Made by a program: the position numbers and the translations under genes
Assembly (NCBI GenBank): GCA_903838415.1
Contig: CAILYI010000093.1
Span: 1-37,337 of the forward strand
DNA: 37,337 bases
Source of the DNA: an uncultured Anaerolineae bacterium
GTDB taxonomy: Bacteria > Chloroflexota > Anaerolineae > Anaerolineales > Villigracilaceae
Reading direction: 5' to 3'
Shown: in pieces, positions 25,025 to 33,451 of the stretch
How the letters are laid out: every line of letters starts with the position of its first letter
Numbering within the stretch: the stretch's first letter is position 1
Notes under the pieces: model-generated
What the model was told of the DNA's origin: nothing
The model's input: the letters and a program-made list of their open reading frames with translations, nothing else
Databases searched by the model: none

Positions 25025-25171
25025 TTACAAATCTGTTAGGCGATCTGTGCAGGATTGGGCTGTGTTCGTACTGGTAAAACAGCCTGTAAATGTTATAATT
25101 TAGCCTGTAATAGTCAGGATTTAATTTTCGGTTTTCAGTTTTGCAAGGTGTGTGTCACTCGAAATAGAAAA

Positions 25172-25180
25172 TGATACAAT
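25172..25180 (+). promoter_or_regulatory. Likely promoter of the riboswitch-protease transcript
   Basis: TGATACAAT fits an extended -10 element. It would start transcription near 25187, about 12-16 bases before the conserved aptamer core. Another TATAAT at 25094-25099 (as TGTTATAAT) is an alternative. Confidence 0.45.
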
Positions 25181-25196
25181 CTTAATGAAATTGAAA

Positions 25197-25284
25197 CGAA
25201 AAGGCAAAGTCGATTAAAGTCGACGACGCAAAGCCACGGGTCTAAAACCGAGCTATCGGTCATTGATCGCCAGGCCGCCGAAGT
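25197..25284 (+). ncRNA. Cyclic di-GMP-I (GEMM-I) riboswitch aptamer
   Basis: The leader of the S8 protease gene contains the ordered core of a GEMM-I aptamer: GGCAAA (25203-25208), a small hairpin gtcga/tcgac (25209-25224), GACGCAAAGCC (25225-25235), the acgggtctaa segment (25236-25245) and the P3 end with GCCAGGCCGCCG (25269-25280). By hand alignment to the Vibrio Vc2 aptamer as I remember it, position 20 is G (25203), as expected for c-di-GMP rather than cGAMP (3',3'-cGAMP sensors have A), and A47 is conserved (25230). It should sense c-di-GMP and control the protease downstream. Confidence 0.85.
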
Positions 25285-25308
25285 CAAGACAATCAATACA
25301 AAGTCTTG

Positions 25309-25334
25309 CAGGTCTGGTGTTTTTACCAGACCTG
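25309..25334 (+). terminator. Candidate expression platform hairpin of the riboswitch
   Basis: caggtctggt (25309-25318) and accagacctg (25325-25334) form a perfect 10-bp stem with loop gttttt, 32 bases before the protease start. The following ttatgttt is only partly T-rich, so it may be a weak terminator or a structure that hides the ribosome-binding site region. Part of it may pair with the aptamer's 3' side. Confidence 0.55.
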
Positions 25335-25365
25335 TTATGTTTAAGAAGACAAACCGGAGCAAGCC

Positions 25366-27255
25366 ATGAAAACACAAAGATTTTCCCACCTTTCACGAGT
25401 GTTGACGACAATTGTAATGCTTGTAATGCTGATGAGTTTGACTGGCGGTAATGTGCCGGCGAACGCAGCGGCCAGTCAGGCCTCTTACATCGTTCAGGCA
25501 ACCAGTACTGATTTGGCTGTAAGCCTTGTCGAGAAATGTGGAGGTACGGTTACTTCGCGCCTCTCCATTATCCGGGCGGTTGCCGCTAATCTTTCTGATG
25601 TTTGCGTTGCGCAGCTGCGCCTGGAGGAAGGTATTGTTTCCATCACTCCGAACGGCACAGTGAAATCCAGTGAAAGCAGCAAGCCCGGTGATAAAGAAAA
25701 AGCAAAAGAAATAGAAAAAGCAAAAGAAGCTGAAAAAGAAAAAGATAAAAATAAAAATAAAAATAAAAATGTTCCTGCTGCTGATTTCCCGAACGTAGTC
25801 GGCGCTGATGTGGTTTGGGGACAAAATGTGATCGGTTCCGGCGTGACGGTGGCCGTGCTCGATACTGGTTTGGGCAATAATTTGCCCGCCCTCACAAAAA
25901 CTGTGAACAACGAAGAAGGCCGCATTGTTGCTTGGAAAGATTTTATTTCCAAAAAGAATAAGAAGCCGATCGATCCCAACGGGCATGGTTCGCATGTGGC
26001 TGGAATTATCGCCAATAGCGAAAAAGGCGTGGACGGCGAATGGAATGGTGTCGCTCCTGGCGTAAACTTGGTTGGCGTACGCGTCCTTGATGAACAGGGC
26101 GCTGGTACATACGAGACCGTTATTTCGGGCTTGCAGTGGGTACTGGAAAACAAGGATCAGTACAATATCCGAATTGTCAATCTGTCGCTGGTTGCTCCGG
26201 TGCAATCACCGTATTGGGCTGATCCGCTCGATCAGGCTGTGACAGCGGTTTGGGCTGAAGGTGTGACGGTAATTGTGGCGGCTGGCAACAGTGGACCGGA
26301 TGCAATGACCATCACTGTCCCTGGGAACAACCCCTACGTTGTTACCGTTGGTGCCTTTACGGATAACTTTACTCCCGCGGACTGGAACGACGATTACATT
26401 GCGCCGTTTTCCTCTGCTGGCCCAACTCTGGATGGTTTTGTCAAGCCTGACCTGGTTGCCCCCGGTGGACACATGGTTTCGGTTGTTCCGAACGACTCTG
26501 TCTTGGCCAAGCAATATCCTGAGAATCAACTCAAATCGAATTACTTCAAGCTGGCTGGTACCTCGCAGGCTACTGCTGTAGTCTCAGGTATTGCCGCTCT
26601 GATCATTTCGAAAAACCCCGGGCTGTCTCCCGATGAAGTCAAGATGCGACTTACTGACACTGCTCTGCCTTGGGTGGATGTCACTACCAATGAAGCACTC
26701 TACAGCATGTGGCAGCAGGGTGCTGGTATTGCCAATGCGCCTGATGCAGTCTTTGCAGCTGATGTTAGCGGCGTTGCCAATGCTGGTATGGATATCCAGG
26801 CCGACCTGGCCGGGACCACACATTACGAAGGTTACTCCTATTACGATGAAGCCACTGGCACCTTCCATTTGTATGATCCTTATGCTGATTGGGCTGGTGG
26901 ATATGGTGAATGGAATGGGGCTTATGCACCTTCGGCTGGTGGTCGCGGTGCTTGGGCTGGTGGTCGCGGTGCTTGGGCTGGTGGTCGCGGTGCTTGGGCT
27001 GGTGGTCGCGGTGCCTGGGCTGGTGGTCGCGGTGCCTGGGCTGGTGGTCGCGGTGCTTGGGCTGGTGGTCGTGGTGCCTGGGCTGGTGGTTATACTACTT
27101 GGGCAGGTGGTCGTGGTGCTTGGGCTGGTGGTCGCGGGGCTTGGGCTGGTTCAACTTTCACGGCTCCGGGTTTCATCGATAGTTTTTCAGCGGGTGAAAG
27201 TCCGAATGCATCACTCTCGACTGCGACAATTTCTTACTTCTTACAAGATCAGTAA
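25366..27255 (+). CDS. Secreted S8 (subtilisin-like) serine protease with C-terminal GGRGAWA repeats
   Basis: This 629-residue exported protease has a signal peptide (about 1-35, ...PANAAA), an inhibitor-like propeptide (about 38-98), a highly charged Lys/Glu/Asn linker (about 105-135) and an S8 domain with D166 (VLDTGLG), H207 (NGHGSHVAG), N308 (AAGNSGP) and S400 (GTSQATAVVSG). After the domain comes an aromatic/Gly region (about 495-524) and ten 7-residue units of the GGRGAWA type (525-594), then a short tail. No sortase or membrane anchor is visible. The GEMM-I riboswitch in its leader makes it a c-di-GMP-controlled protease, perhaps acting on adhesins or matrix proteins; the substrate is inferred. 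Strong terminator downstream. The next gene is convergent. Confidence 0.92.
   Translation: MKTQRFSHLSRVLTTIVMLVMLMSLTGGNVPANAAASQASYIVQATSTDLAVSLVEKCGGTVTSRLSIIRAVAANLSDVCVAQLRLEEGIVSITPNGTVKSSESSKPGDKEKAKEIEKAKEAEKEKDKNKNKNKNVPAADFPNVVGADVVWGQNVIGSGVTVAVLDTGLGNNLPALTKTVNNEEGRIVAWKDFISKKNKKPIDPNGHGSHVAGIIANSEKGVDGEWNGVAPGVNLVGVRVLDEQGAGTYETVISGLQWVLENKDQYNIRIVNLSLVAPVQSPYWADPLDQAVTAVWAEGVTVIVAAGNSGPDAMTITVPGNNPYVVTVGAFTDNFTPADWNDDYIAPFSSAGPTLDGFVKPDLVAPGGHMVSVVPNDSVLAKQYPENQLKSNYFKLAGTSQATAVVSGIAALIISKNPGLSPDEVKMRLTDTALPWVDVTTNEALYSMWQQGAGIANAPDAVFAADVSGVANAGMDIQADLAGTTHYEGYSYYDEATGTFHLYDPYADWAGGYGEWNGAYAPSAGGRGAWAGGRGAWAGGRGAWAGGRGAWAGGRGAWAGGRGAWAGGRGAWAGGYTTWAGGRGAWAGGRGAWAGSTFTAPGFIDSFSAGESPNASLSTATISYFLQDQ
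26938..27147 (+). repeat. Ten tandem 21-bp coding repeats
   Basis: Ten units of the form ggtggtcgcggtgcttgggct encode GGRGAWA; nine code for exactly that and unit 8 codes for GGYTTWA. Differences between units are mainly silent third-position changes (gct/gcc, cgc/cgt). The preceding stretch (DWAGGYGEWNG) looks like decayed units. Such near-identical DNA can change copy number by slippage. Confidence 0.95.
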
Positions 27256-27276
27256 AATATAACTTGAAGGAAAAGC

Positions 27277-27313
27277 AAAAACCCCCAGCTTTCTTTAGCT
27301 GGGGGTTTTTTTT
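27277..27313 (+). terminator. Strong intrinsic terminator after the protease gene
   Basis: Arms 27277-27290 and 27297-27310 pair over 14 bases (aaaaacccccagct / agctgggggttttt) around a 6-base loop, with a T-run continuing to 27313. It lies 22 bases beyond the stop codon. Confidence 0.92.
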
Positions 27314-27480
27314 GCATTTCGATCGTTAAACTGTCAGCCGCTTAATGATTACTTGTGGGTGAGCATTTCCCCTGCAAAAAATAGCTTACTACCCTTGGAG
27401 TAATTCCAAAGGGGTAAGACTGATTGAAGTAATATTTTGGAGAGGTGTTTGGTTAATGCATTGAGATTCTTTGGAGTTGC

Positions 27481-30400
27481 TCATGAAACAGAGTTGGATG
27501 TCAACTCTGTTCTTAATTTCGCTAGTTTTTGTAAGTCTATGCGCGCTCCAAGTTCTTCGAAGATTTTCTGGGCTAGTATCAAGCAGGATTTGGCAAGCAT
27601 GCGGTTTGATTGGTGCATCGCCAGACGCGCCAAGCTCATTAACAGACGCCCGCGCTCAAGACGATTGCCAACAGCTTCAAAGATTGCTTCTGCCTGCCGA
27701 TACAGTCTTTGGGCGGTTTCTAAATCGTGTGCACGTAAGGCTGTATCCCCAAGTAAACGTAAGGCGCTTCCCTTTACCTCCGTCTCGTCCTCATCCAGTA
27801 AAGCCAGCGCCTGTTCGCCGCAACGAGTGGCATTCAACATGTCGCGCAAGCCAAAATAAATACTGCCCATGTTGACATACACGTCCGCCAGGTTGGTTTT
27901 TTCGCCCAGACTTTTGAACATAGCCTCACTGCGTTGGCTATATTCCAGGGCAATTGTCCATTCTCCGATAGTATTGAAGAGCAGGCTCAGGTGATGATTG
28001 GTTAGTGCAACATAGAAATTATGCCCGATCTGCTCGGCCTGACTCAAGGTTTCTTCAAGATACTGGCGCGCCTCGTCCGGATAGCCGCGATCGAGCTGGA
28101 GCAATCCCAGGTTGATATTTAGGATAATGATTCCCTCCACATCTCCCAGCCTGGTTTGCAGCTCAGCGCTGAGCTTGAAATTATCGAGAGCTTTATCCCA
28201 TGCGCCTTGCTTAACACCTAACAGTCCCAAATTATTATATGATCGTGCAACTCCAAGGATATCGCCGATATCTTTGCGAATAACGAGGCTTTTCGCTAAG
28301 ACATCGCCTGCTTCCTTCAGACGGTCTTTTTGGTAATATATTCCGCCCAGGCGATTATAAATTGATGAAACGATGTCGAGGCGCGAGGCTTTTTCGGCCA
28401 ATCCTTGTGCATCCATTAAGTATTTTTCGGCATCATCCAGACTGCCTCGGCGGGAATAGATCCAACCAGTATCATTTAGAATTTGAGAAAGCTCGGCGGG
28501 TGAATCGAGTCCGGCGTCCTGAAGCAGCTTATGCGCTGTCTCCAGACACACCAGCGCCTGATCGTAATCGCCCTGACGCTCATGAGTCATGCCAATTTTC
28601 CGCTGCAGGCTGCAGGCGATTTCGGCGCTTGCTTTTTCATCAAGAGCCCATACTTGGAGGGCGCGCTCGTAGGCTGCGCGCGTGTTGGGATAGTCGCCGG
28701 CCAGGGCCAGGGCATCGCCCAGCCCGGTATGAACCTGCAGCGCTTGTTGTGGAGTATGGTCCGTATCTGGGAAGAGTGAGAGCGCATCTTCGAAGTATTT
28801 TTGTGCCTGGGAAGTGTTGTAGTTGCGCGCAGATTTTTGACCGGCCAAGATGAGATAATGTAGCGCGCGATCACCGCGGTCGCTCCAAAAATAATGCCGG
28901 GCCAGGACGTCGATCTGATCTTCCAGGTGGTCGGCGTACATCTTTTCAATGACATTTGCCACCCGGCCGTGTAGTTCCTTCCGCTCGCGCTTGAGCAACG
29001 TTCTGTAGATGGTATCTGAAACCAGCACGTGCTTAAACATATATTCGCCGCCCGGTGACGAGTCAGGCAATAGAAATTCGCGGTCAAGCAGGATCGGGAA
29101 GGAACTGTCAATTTCAGTACTTGTAAGTTCTGGCAGGCATTCAAAGATCAGCGCGCGCGTAAATGCCCGTCCAATTACACTGGCTACCTTCAGAATGTGG
29201 CGATGCAGGAGTTCCAGGTGGTCAAAACGGGTCAGAATCAGGCCTTCGAGCGTATCCGGCACGCCCAATGTGTCCAGATCGACTTTTTCGGTAAATTTCC
29301 AGCGACCTTCTTCGCGCTGCAGCAGATTCTTATCCATCAGCATGCGCAGAATTTCTTCGATATACAGCGGGATACCGGCAGCTCGTTGAACGATGTTGTT
29401 GCGCAGGGTTTCGGGCATGTTGTAAATTGCCAAAAGTTGCGAGAGCAGCCGGTCGCTCTGATCGGGCGAAAGGTTTTTCAGCGAGAGATCGGTAAAGCGT
29501 AGACGGAGTTGATCACCTGCGCGTTTTGTGATTTCTGCCAATTTTCCTTCTGCGAAGGAACGTGAAACAGCCACGATCACGATGGGGTTTTTGTGCAGAA
29601 GCTCAAGCAGAAAATCAATCAATTCCAATGAGCCATCGTCCGCCCAGTGCAAATCTTCCAGAATCAGGACCACAGGTTTTTGTAGCGATTCCGCCAGAAT
29701 CAGCTCGCGCATTGCCAGGAAAATCTGTTGGCGAAGTTGATCCGCTGCCAGGAATTCGATGCGCCTGGCCGTGTTGGGATTGGAGAGGGGCAGAGAGAGC
29801 AGATATTCAAGATAAGGCAGGACATCATCCACCCGTTCTGGCAAAACACGCGTAACCAGCGCCTGCAGCCGGGCGGCACATTCAGATTTAGGGGTTTCAG
29901 CATCTACTTCCAACGAGCGAAGAAGGACATCCTGGAAGATCCAGTAGGAAACACCTTTGCGGTAGATCAGGCTGTAGCCTTCGCCTACCTGCACATGAAG
30001 TTGCGATAAAAAGGATTTGAATTCCGAAATGAGACGACTTTTCCCGATTCCGGCCTCACCACTGACTGCTACGAATCGTCCAATTTTTTCGCTAGTCATG
30101 GCGTTGACGGTTTGGCGCAGCCGTTCAAGCTCACCGTCGCGGCCAACCATCGGCGCGTATAATCCTTCGATACCGCGTACAGAGCCAGGGTTGGCTTTGG
30201 CGCCAATTACGCGATGTGCGGTAACGGGTTGGCTAATTCCTTTCAATGTCAGCGGGGGAACGGATTCAAAATCGAACAGGTTGCGTACCTGTCGGAAAAC
30301 GGCGTCACTGACCAGGATTGTTCCCGAACTCGCAGCGGATTCGATGCGGCTGGCAAGATTGACCACGTCGCCGATAGCGGTGTAGTTCATCATTCTGTTC

Positions 30401-30987
30401 GAGCCTACCCCTCCAACAATCACATGACCGGAGTGCAGGCCGATATGGGCGTTAATTTCTGAGCCCAACTCGTCTTGCATTTGTGCGCTCAGGGCAGCAA
30501 GGTCTGATTGCATGTCTAGTGCCGAACGAATGGCCAGTTCGGCATTGTTTTCATGGGCGATGGGAGCGCCAAACAAGGCCATCAACCCATCCCCGGTGAA
30601 TTTATCTACGATACCGTCATATTTATAGACATCGTTGGCGAACATTTTGGTACATTGCTGCACTAAATCATATAACTGTTCGCTGTCGATTTTTTGCGAA
30701 AGGCGGGTGTATCCAGATAAATCCACGAAAACTACGGTTACCTGGCGACGCTGACCGGCGGCCTCCAAACCTGCTTGGCGAAACCGATCCAATAAATCAG
30801 TGCCCACCATTTCGCCAATCTGATTGGCAGGTTCCTTTTCGACAACGGGTTCAATGGTCGGCAACATGCCAGTGCCCAGAAGGCGCAGCCCGCAGTTTCC
30901 GCAGAAGCGCATGTTTGACGGGTTAACTACACCGCAGTTTCTGCACTGGATTGGAGGTATGATGGGGACGTTCGAGGAATCAGTCAT
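27481..30987 (-). CDS. Adenylate/guanylate cyclase with zinc ribbon, AAA-type ATPase and TPR repeats
   Basis: A 1168-residue signalling protein. Order: zinc ribbon (C15, C18, C29, C32), class III nucleotide cyclase (about 80-262), P-loop ATPase of the STAND/AAA type (Walker A GEAGIGKS near 310-317, Walker B VLILEDLHWAD near 440-450) and at least eight TPR-like repeats (about 730-1150). The cyclase catalytic set appears complete: metal-binding D89 and D133, K129 (DKFTGDG), D207 (IGDVVN), N210 and R214. That favours ATP as substrate. Such proteins couple protein-protein sensing by the TPR part to cyclase output. It is cytosolic with no membrane segment. The ATG lacks a clear Shine-Dalgarno sequence. 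It is convergent to the protease gene and monocistronic. Confidence 0.92.
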   Translation of the reverse strand: MTDSSNVPIIPPIQCRNCGVVNPSNMRFCGNCGLRLLGTGMLPTIEPVVEKEPANQIGEMVGTDLLDRFRQAGLEAAGQRRQVTVVFVDLSGYTRLSQKIDSEQLYDLVQQCTKMFANDVYKYDGIVDKFTGDGLMALFGAPIAHENNAELAIRSALDMQSDLAALSAQMQDELGSEINAHIGLHSGHVIVGGVGSNRMMNYTAIGDVVNLASRIESAASSGTILVSDAVFRQVRNLFDFESVPPLTLKGISQPVTAHRVIGAKANPGSVRGIEGLYAPMVGRDGELERLRQTVNAMTSEKIGRFVAVSGEAGIGKSRLISEFKSFLSQLHVQVGEGYSLIYRKGVSYWIFQDVLLRSLEVDAETPKSECAARLQALVTRVLPERVDDVLPYLEYLLSLPLSNPNTARRIEFLAADQLRQQIFLAMRELILAESLQKPVVLILEDLHWADDGSLELIDFLLELLHKNPIVIVAVSRSFAEGKLAEITKRAGDQLRLRFTDLSLKNLSPDQSDRLLSQLLAIYNMPETLRNNIVQRAAGIPLYIEEILRMLMDKNLLQREEGRWKFTEKVDLDTLGVPDTLEGLILTRFDHLELLHRHILKVASVIGRAFTRALIFECLPELTSTEIDSSFPILLDREFLLPDSSPGGEYMFKHVLVSDTIYRTLLKRERKELHGRVANVIEKMYADHLEDQIDVLARHYFWSDRGDRALHYLILAGQKSARNYNTSQAQKYFEDALSLFPDTDHTPQQALQVHTGLGDALALAGDYPNTRAAYERALQVWALDEKASAEIACSLQRKIGMTHERQGDYDQALVCLETAHKLLQDAGLDSPAELSQILNDTGWIYSRRGSLDDAEKYLMDAQGLAEKASRLDIVSSIYNRLGGIYYQKDRLKEAGDVLAKSLVIRKDIGDILGVARSYNNLGLLGVKQGAWDKALDNFKLSAELQTRLGDVEGIIILNINLGLLQLDRGYPDEARQYLEETLSQAEQIGHNFYVALTNHHLSLLFNTIGEWTIALEYSQRSEAMFKSLGEKTNLADVYVNMGSIYFGLRDMLNATRCGEQALALLDEDETEVKGSALRLLGDTALRAHDLETAQRLYRQAEAIFEAVGNRLERGRLLMSLARLAMHQSNRMLAKSCLILAQKIFEELGARIDLQKLAKLRTELTSNSVS

Positions 30988-31379
30988 ATAAGTTCAATAA
31001 GTTGAAACGGAGCATTTTTGTGCCAATACCATGACTAAAGGCGCGGAGTGAGAATATACTGTCATTATATTATCTATCTGGTATTATGCGCCATTCGTTT
31101 GTATTATGCAATGTAAATAAAATTATGATGACGTCATTCGGCCTGGGATTGACTACGGAAATACGTCTTTTCGAAAATCACAATCATCTGGGATGGATAC
31201 TTCAGTAAACTGTACAGGGTGAAATTATAACTGAAACCTTCATTGCGCTGAAATGTAAATTGAGTGCATGATTTTTTGTTATATACCTGGCTTTGTGATT
31301 TTTGGAAATCCAGATAGATGCGAACTACCCATCTCTGCTGATGCGGTATAATATCGCTTGCGTCTGCAGTTTGACGTAG
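30988..31379. other. Intergenic region between cyclase gene and tRNA
   Basis: No gene is supported in these 392 bases. On the minus strand TATAAT (31064-31069) may be the cyclase promoter. Two copies of tattatgc lie near 31081-31110. The right part carries the tRNA promoter. Confidence 0.5.
31347..31352 (+). promoter_or_regulatory. -10 element of the tRNA-Arg gene
   Basis: A perfect TATAAT lies 27 bases before the first base of the tRNA, the usual spacing for a short 5' leader. No clear -35 element is seen. Confidence 0.6.
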
Positions 31380-31455
31380 GCCCCCGTAGCTCAATGGATA
31401 GAGCGCCTGACTTCGGATCAGTAGGTTGCGAGTTCAAATCTTGCCGAGGGCACCA
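31380..31455 (+). tRNA. tRNA-Arg (anticodon TCG), CCA encoded
   Basis: The cloverleaf folds by hand: acceptor gcccccg/cgagggc with one C-A mismatch at the fifth pair, D stem gctc/gagc, anticodon loop cttcgga with TCG at positions 34-36 (reading CGA), T arm gcgag/cttgc with loop ttcaaat, discriminator A and an encoded CCA (31453-31455). The first pair of the anticodon stem is also mismatched. A tyrosine integrase pseudogene follows, so the 3' end may be an attachment site. Confidence 0.92.
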
Positions 31456-31494
31456 TATCTGGCGGTAAATCAATGAAATACCCCGTCTGTGGGG

Positions 31495-31528
31495 ATAAAT
31501 AGCCTGTGAAAAACAGGCTATTTATTTT
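31495..31528. terminator. 13-bp terminator between tRNA-Arg and integrase
   Basis: ataaatagcctgt (31495-31507) and acaggctatttat (31513-31525) pair exactly with a 5-base loop, followed by ttt on the plus strand. It can stop transcription from both the tRNA and the convergent integrase. Confidence 0.85.
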
Positions 31529-31556
31529 GAGAGCTTACTGGAGCTTATCTTTTCGA

Positions 31557-32823
31557 CTAATCCAAAATCCGGGATTCGTTTTCAATTGTTAACGAACCTT
31601 CAGTCTCTTTGGCAATCGGACTCAAGTCGTCCATCAGCTTTACTGCCTCATCATTTGAAGCCGGAATAAAGTGGTAGTAGACATCGAGGGTGGTCGAAAT
31701 ACGGGAATGGCCAAGAATCTTGGATACGATTCCAACTGGTATTTTGTGGGATAGCATGATTGAAGCCGCTGTATGCCTGAGCGAATGAAATTTTATTTTC
31801 GGAACTCCCGCCTTTTTTAATACCCGATTGAATTCACGGCGCAGGTTGGAAATCTCCAATGGCGTTCCGACCGATGATGGAAATATGAGTCCGTATTCCC
31901 GCCATCGTTTTCCGGCTACAGACTTGATGGTTTCAACACGAACCAATTGTTCCCGAAGAATTCTGGCTGTATTTGCTCCTACTTGAATTGATCTGACTCC
32001 TGATTTTGTCTTTACCGGACAATATCATCCCGACATGCGGAGTCCGGCGAGCCTGCCGTTTTACGTTGATAATTGCGAAATTGTCTCCAAACACAATTTC
32101 CTTCCGCTTTAGACCAATCAATTCCCCCGCTCTCATACCGGTGATAGAGGCTGAGTCAAATAATGCAAAATACGGACTGTCCATCGCCGCCATGATAAAT
32201 TGCGATAATTGGGATTCCGTGAGCACATCCATTTCATCGGGAACTGTGTCATTATCAACATAATCATCGTCATTTTCGTTGGCAGCTAAATATTCCTTTG
32301 CTTTCATCTCCACCATTGAGCTATGACCTGTTCTACTTGGTAAATTTGCGTGGTCGGATGGGTTGTAGCCGATATAGCCCTGTTTAATCGCATCAGAAAG
32401 TGCTGAGTGCAATATTCTATGGATATACCGAATTGTGGCTTCCCCCCGACCATTATCAAATAATTGAGCATAAAACGCATTGATTCCAACAAGTTTCAGG
32501 TCACTCAGCTTGGTAGTTCCCATATAAGGAACGATATCCTTTTCGCAATACTTTTTGTAGTCATGGAATGTACTGAGCCTGAGATTCTTGCTTCTGTCAT
32601 CCAACCATTTTCCCAAGAATTCAGATAATTTCATGCGTGAGCCGGAAAAACTCAAGCCTTTATCGACTTGATTCAAGGTTATTTTTATCCATTCCTGACA
32701 CTCACGTTTGGTTGCTGCGGAATGAAATAATCGGTTGCCATCAAGGGTGACATAAGCTCGCCATTTCCCATTTGCGCGCTGATTGAGTGAGCCTTCGCCC
32801 CGACCTCTTCGCCGCGTCACCAT
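31557..32823 (-). pseudogene. int: Tyrosine recombinase (phage-type integrase), frameshifted
   Basis: Two overlapping frames together make one integrase of about 420 residues. The upstream frame (from 32823, with GGGAG ribosome-binding site) has an AP2-like N-terminus (GRGEGSLNQRANGKWRAYVTLDG), a SAM-like core-binding domain and catalytic R231 (TGMRAGELIGLKRKEI). The downstream frame, which ends at 31557, continues as KTKSGVRSIQVG and contains HSLRHTAAS, LGHSRISTT and the nucleophile Tyr in DVYYHF. The join is near 32010-32025, where one base appears to be missing or added. All catalytic residues survive, so it is a recent frameshift or a sequencing error. A ~25-residue acidic stretch before the catalytic domain is unusual. 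Its place directly after tRNA-Arg is typical of integrative elements. Confidence 0.85.
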
Positions 32824-32842
32824 TTTGATGCTCCCAATCTAT

Positions 32843-32971
32843 TCATTTTTGAATTGATCCATTCTTAAGACGGAGAATGATTTCATCTCCCGGTTTGATC
32901 TGCAATTCTTTGCGCAATTTGGACGGGAGCACGATCCTGCCGCCTGAACGTATTTGCACCCGGTATTCCAT
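32843..32971 (-). CDS. AbrB/MazE-like DNA-binding protein, 42 residues
   Basis: A very short gene 19 bases upstream of the integrase. The protein has the swapped-hairpin AbrB/SpoVT pattern: VQIRSGGRIVLPSKLRKELQ, then IKPGDEIILRL. This fold serves in transition-state regulators and antitoxins of the MazE/VapB type. No toxin is attached to it. It may regulate the integrase operon or be the remaining half of a toxin-antitoxin pair. The ATG at 32971 is the natural start; no strong ribosome-binding site is seen. Confidence 0.75.
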   Translation of the reverse strand: MEYRVQIRSGGRIVLPSKLRKELQIKPGDEIILRLKNGSIQK

Positions 32972-33103
32972 TTTGGCCAGCAATTTTAGTGAATTTGTTT
33001 AATTGAACACACCACTTTCGTGAAAAGTGACAAAATTCAAAGATGGTTTCTGTCAGAATTTCAGCAGTATCTCGTTTATCGATAAATCCCCCTGTCGAAT
33101 AAA

Positions 33104-33451
33104 TCAACCTTCTGCTTCTAGCAATTTTTCCAAGCCAATTACCAAGGGTGGCAAATCATTTTGGATCGCACGCCAGATAATTGGAAGGCTGACGCCAAAA
33201 TATTCATGCGCCACAATGTTGCGCATTCCGCGCATTTCCAGCCAGGCCAACTCTGGATATTTTTCCTGGATTTCGAGTGGGATATGTCTGGCAGCTTCGC
33301 CAATGATTTCAAAATTGCGGATCACAGCATCCACAGTTTTATCATCCTCGCTAAATTTTTCAAAGATCATCCCAACTGTGTAGGTATTGATCTTTTCAAT
33401 GCAAGTCATAATATCTTCCACGCGAATTTTCCAGCTTCTTTCAGGCGACAT
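33104..33451 (-). CDS. hepT: HepT-like HEPN ribonuclease toxin
   Basis: A 115-residue helical DUF86/HEPN protein. The catalytic RX4HXY motif is present as R77-NIVA-H82-E-Y84, with the family's IGEAARHIP and YPELAWLEMRGMRN segments. HepT is an RNA-cleaving toxin that is neutralised by MntA, which adds AMP groups to the motif Tyr. The ATG overlaps the last 11 bases of the MntA gene, with gagg upstream. The order antitoxin then toxin is the usual one. Confidence 0.9.
   Translation of the reverse strand: MSPERSWKIRVEDIMTCIEKINTYTVGMIFEKFSEDDKTVDAVIRNFEIIGEAARHIPLEIQEKYPELAWLEMRGMRNIVAHEYFGVSLPIIWRAIQNDLPPLVIGLEKLLEAEG

Noticed and set aside
25393..26205. Long minus-strand frame inside the protease gene
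   Set aside because: It is the mirror of the protease codons, with a run of Phe/Ile mirroring the Lys/Asn linker; no start signal.
26938..27147. Direct repeats as a CRISPR array
   Set aside because: The units are 21 bases without spacers, stay in frame and encode a peptide repeat at the end of the protease.
33075..33086. Perfect palindrome tttatcgataaa between hepT and the AbrB gene
   Set aside because: Short and A/T-rich, lies just beyond the hepT stop; it could be chance, with no second copy to support an operator.
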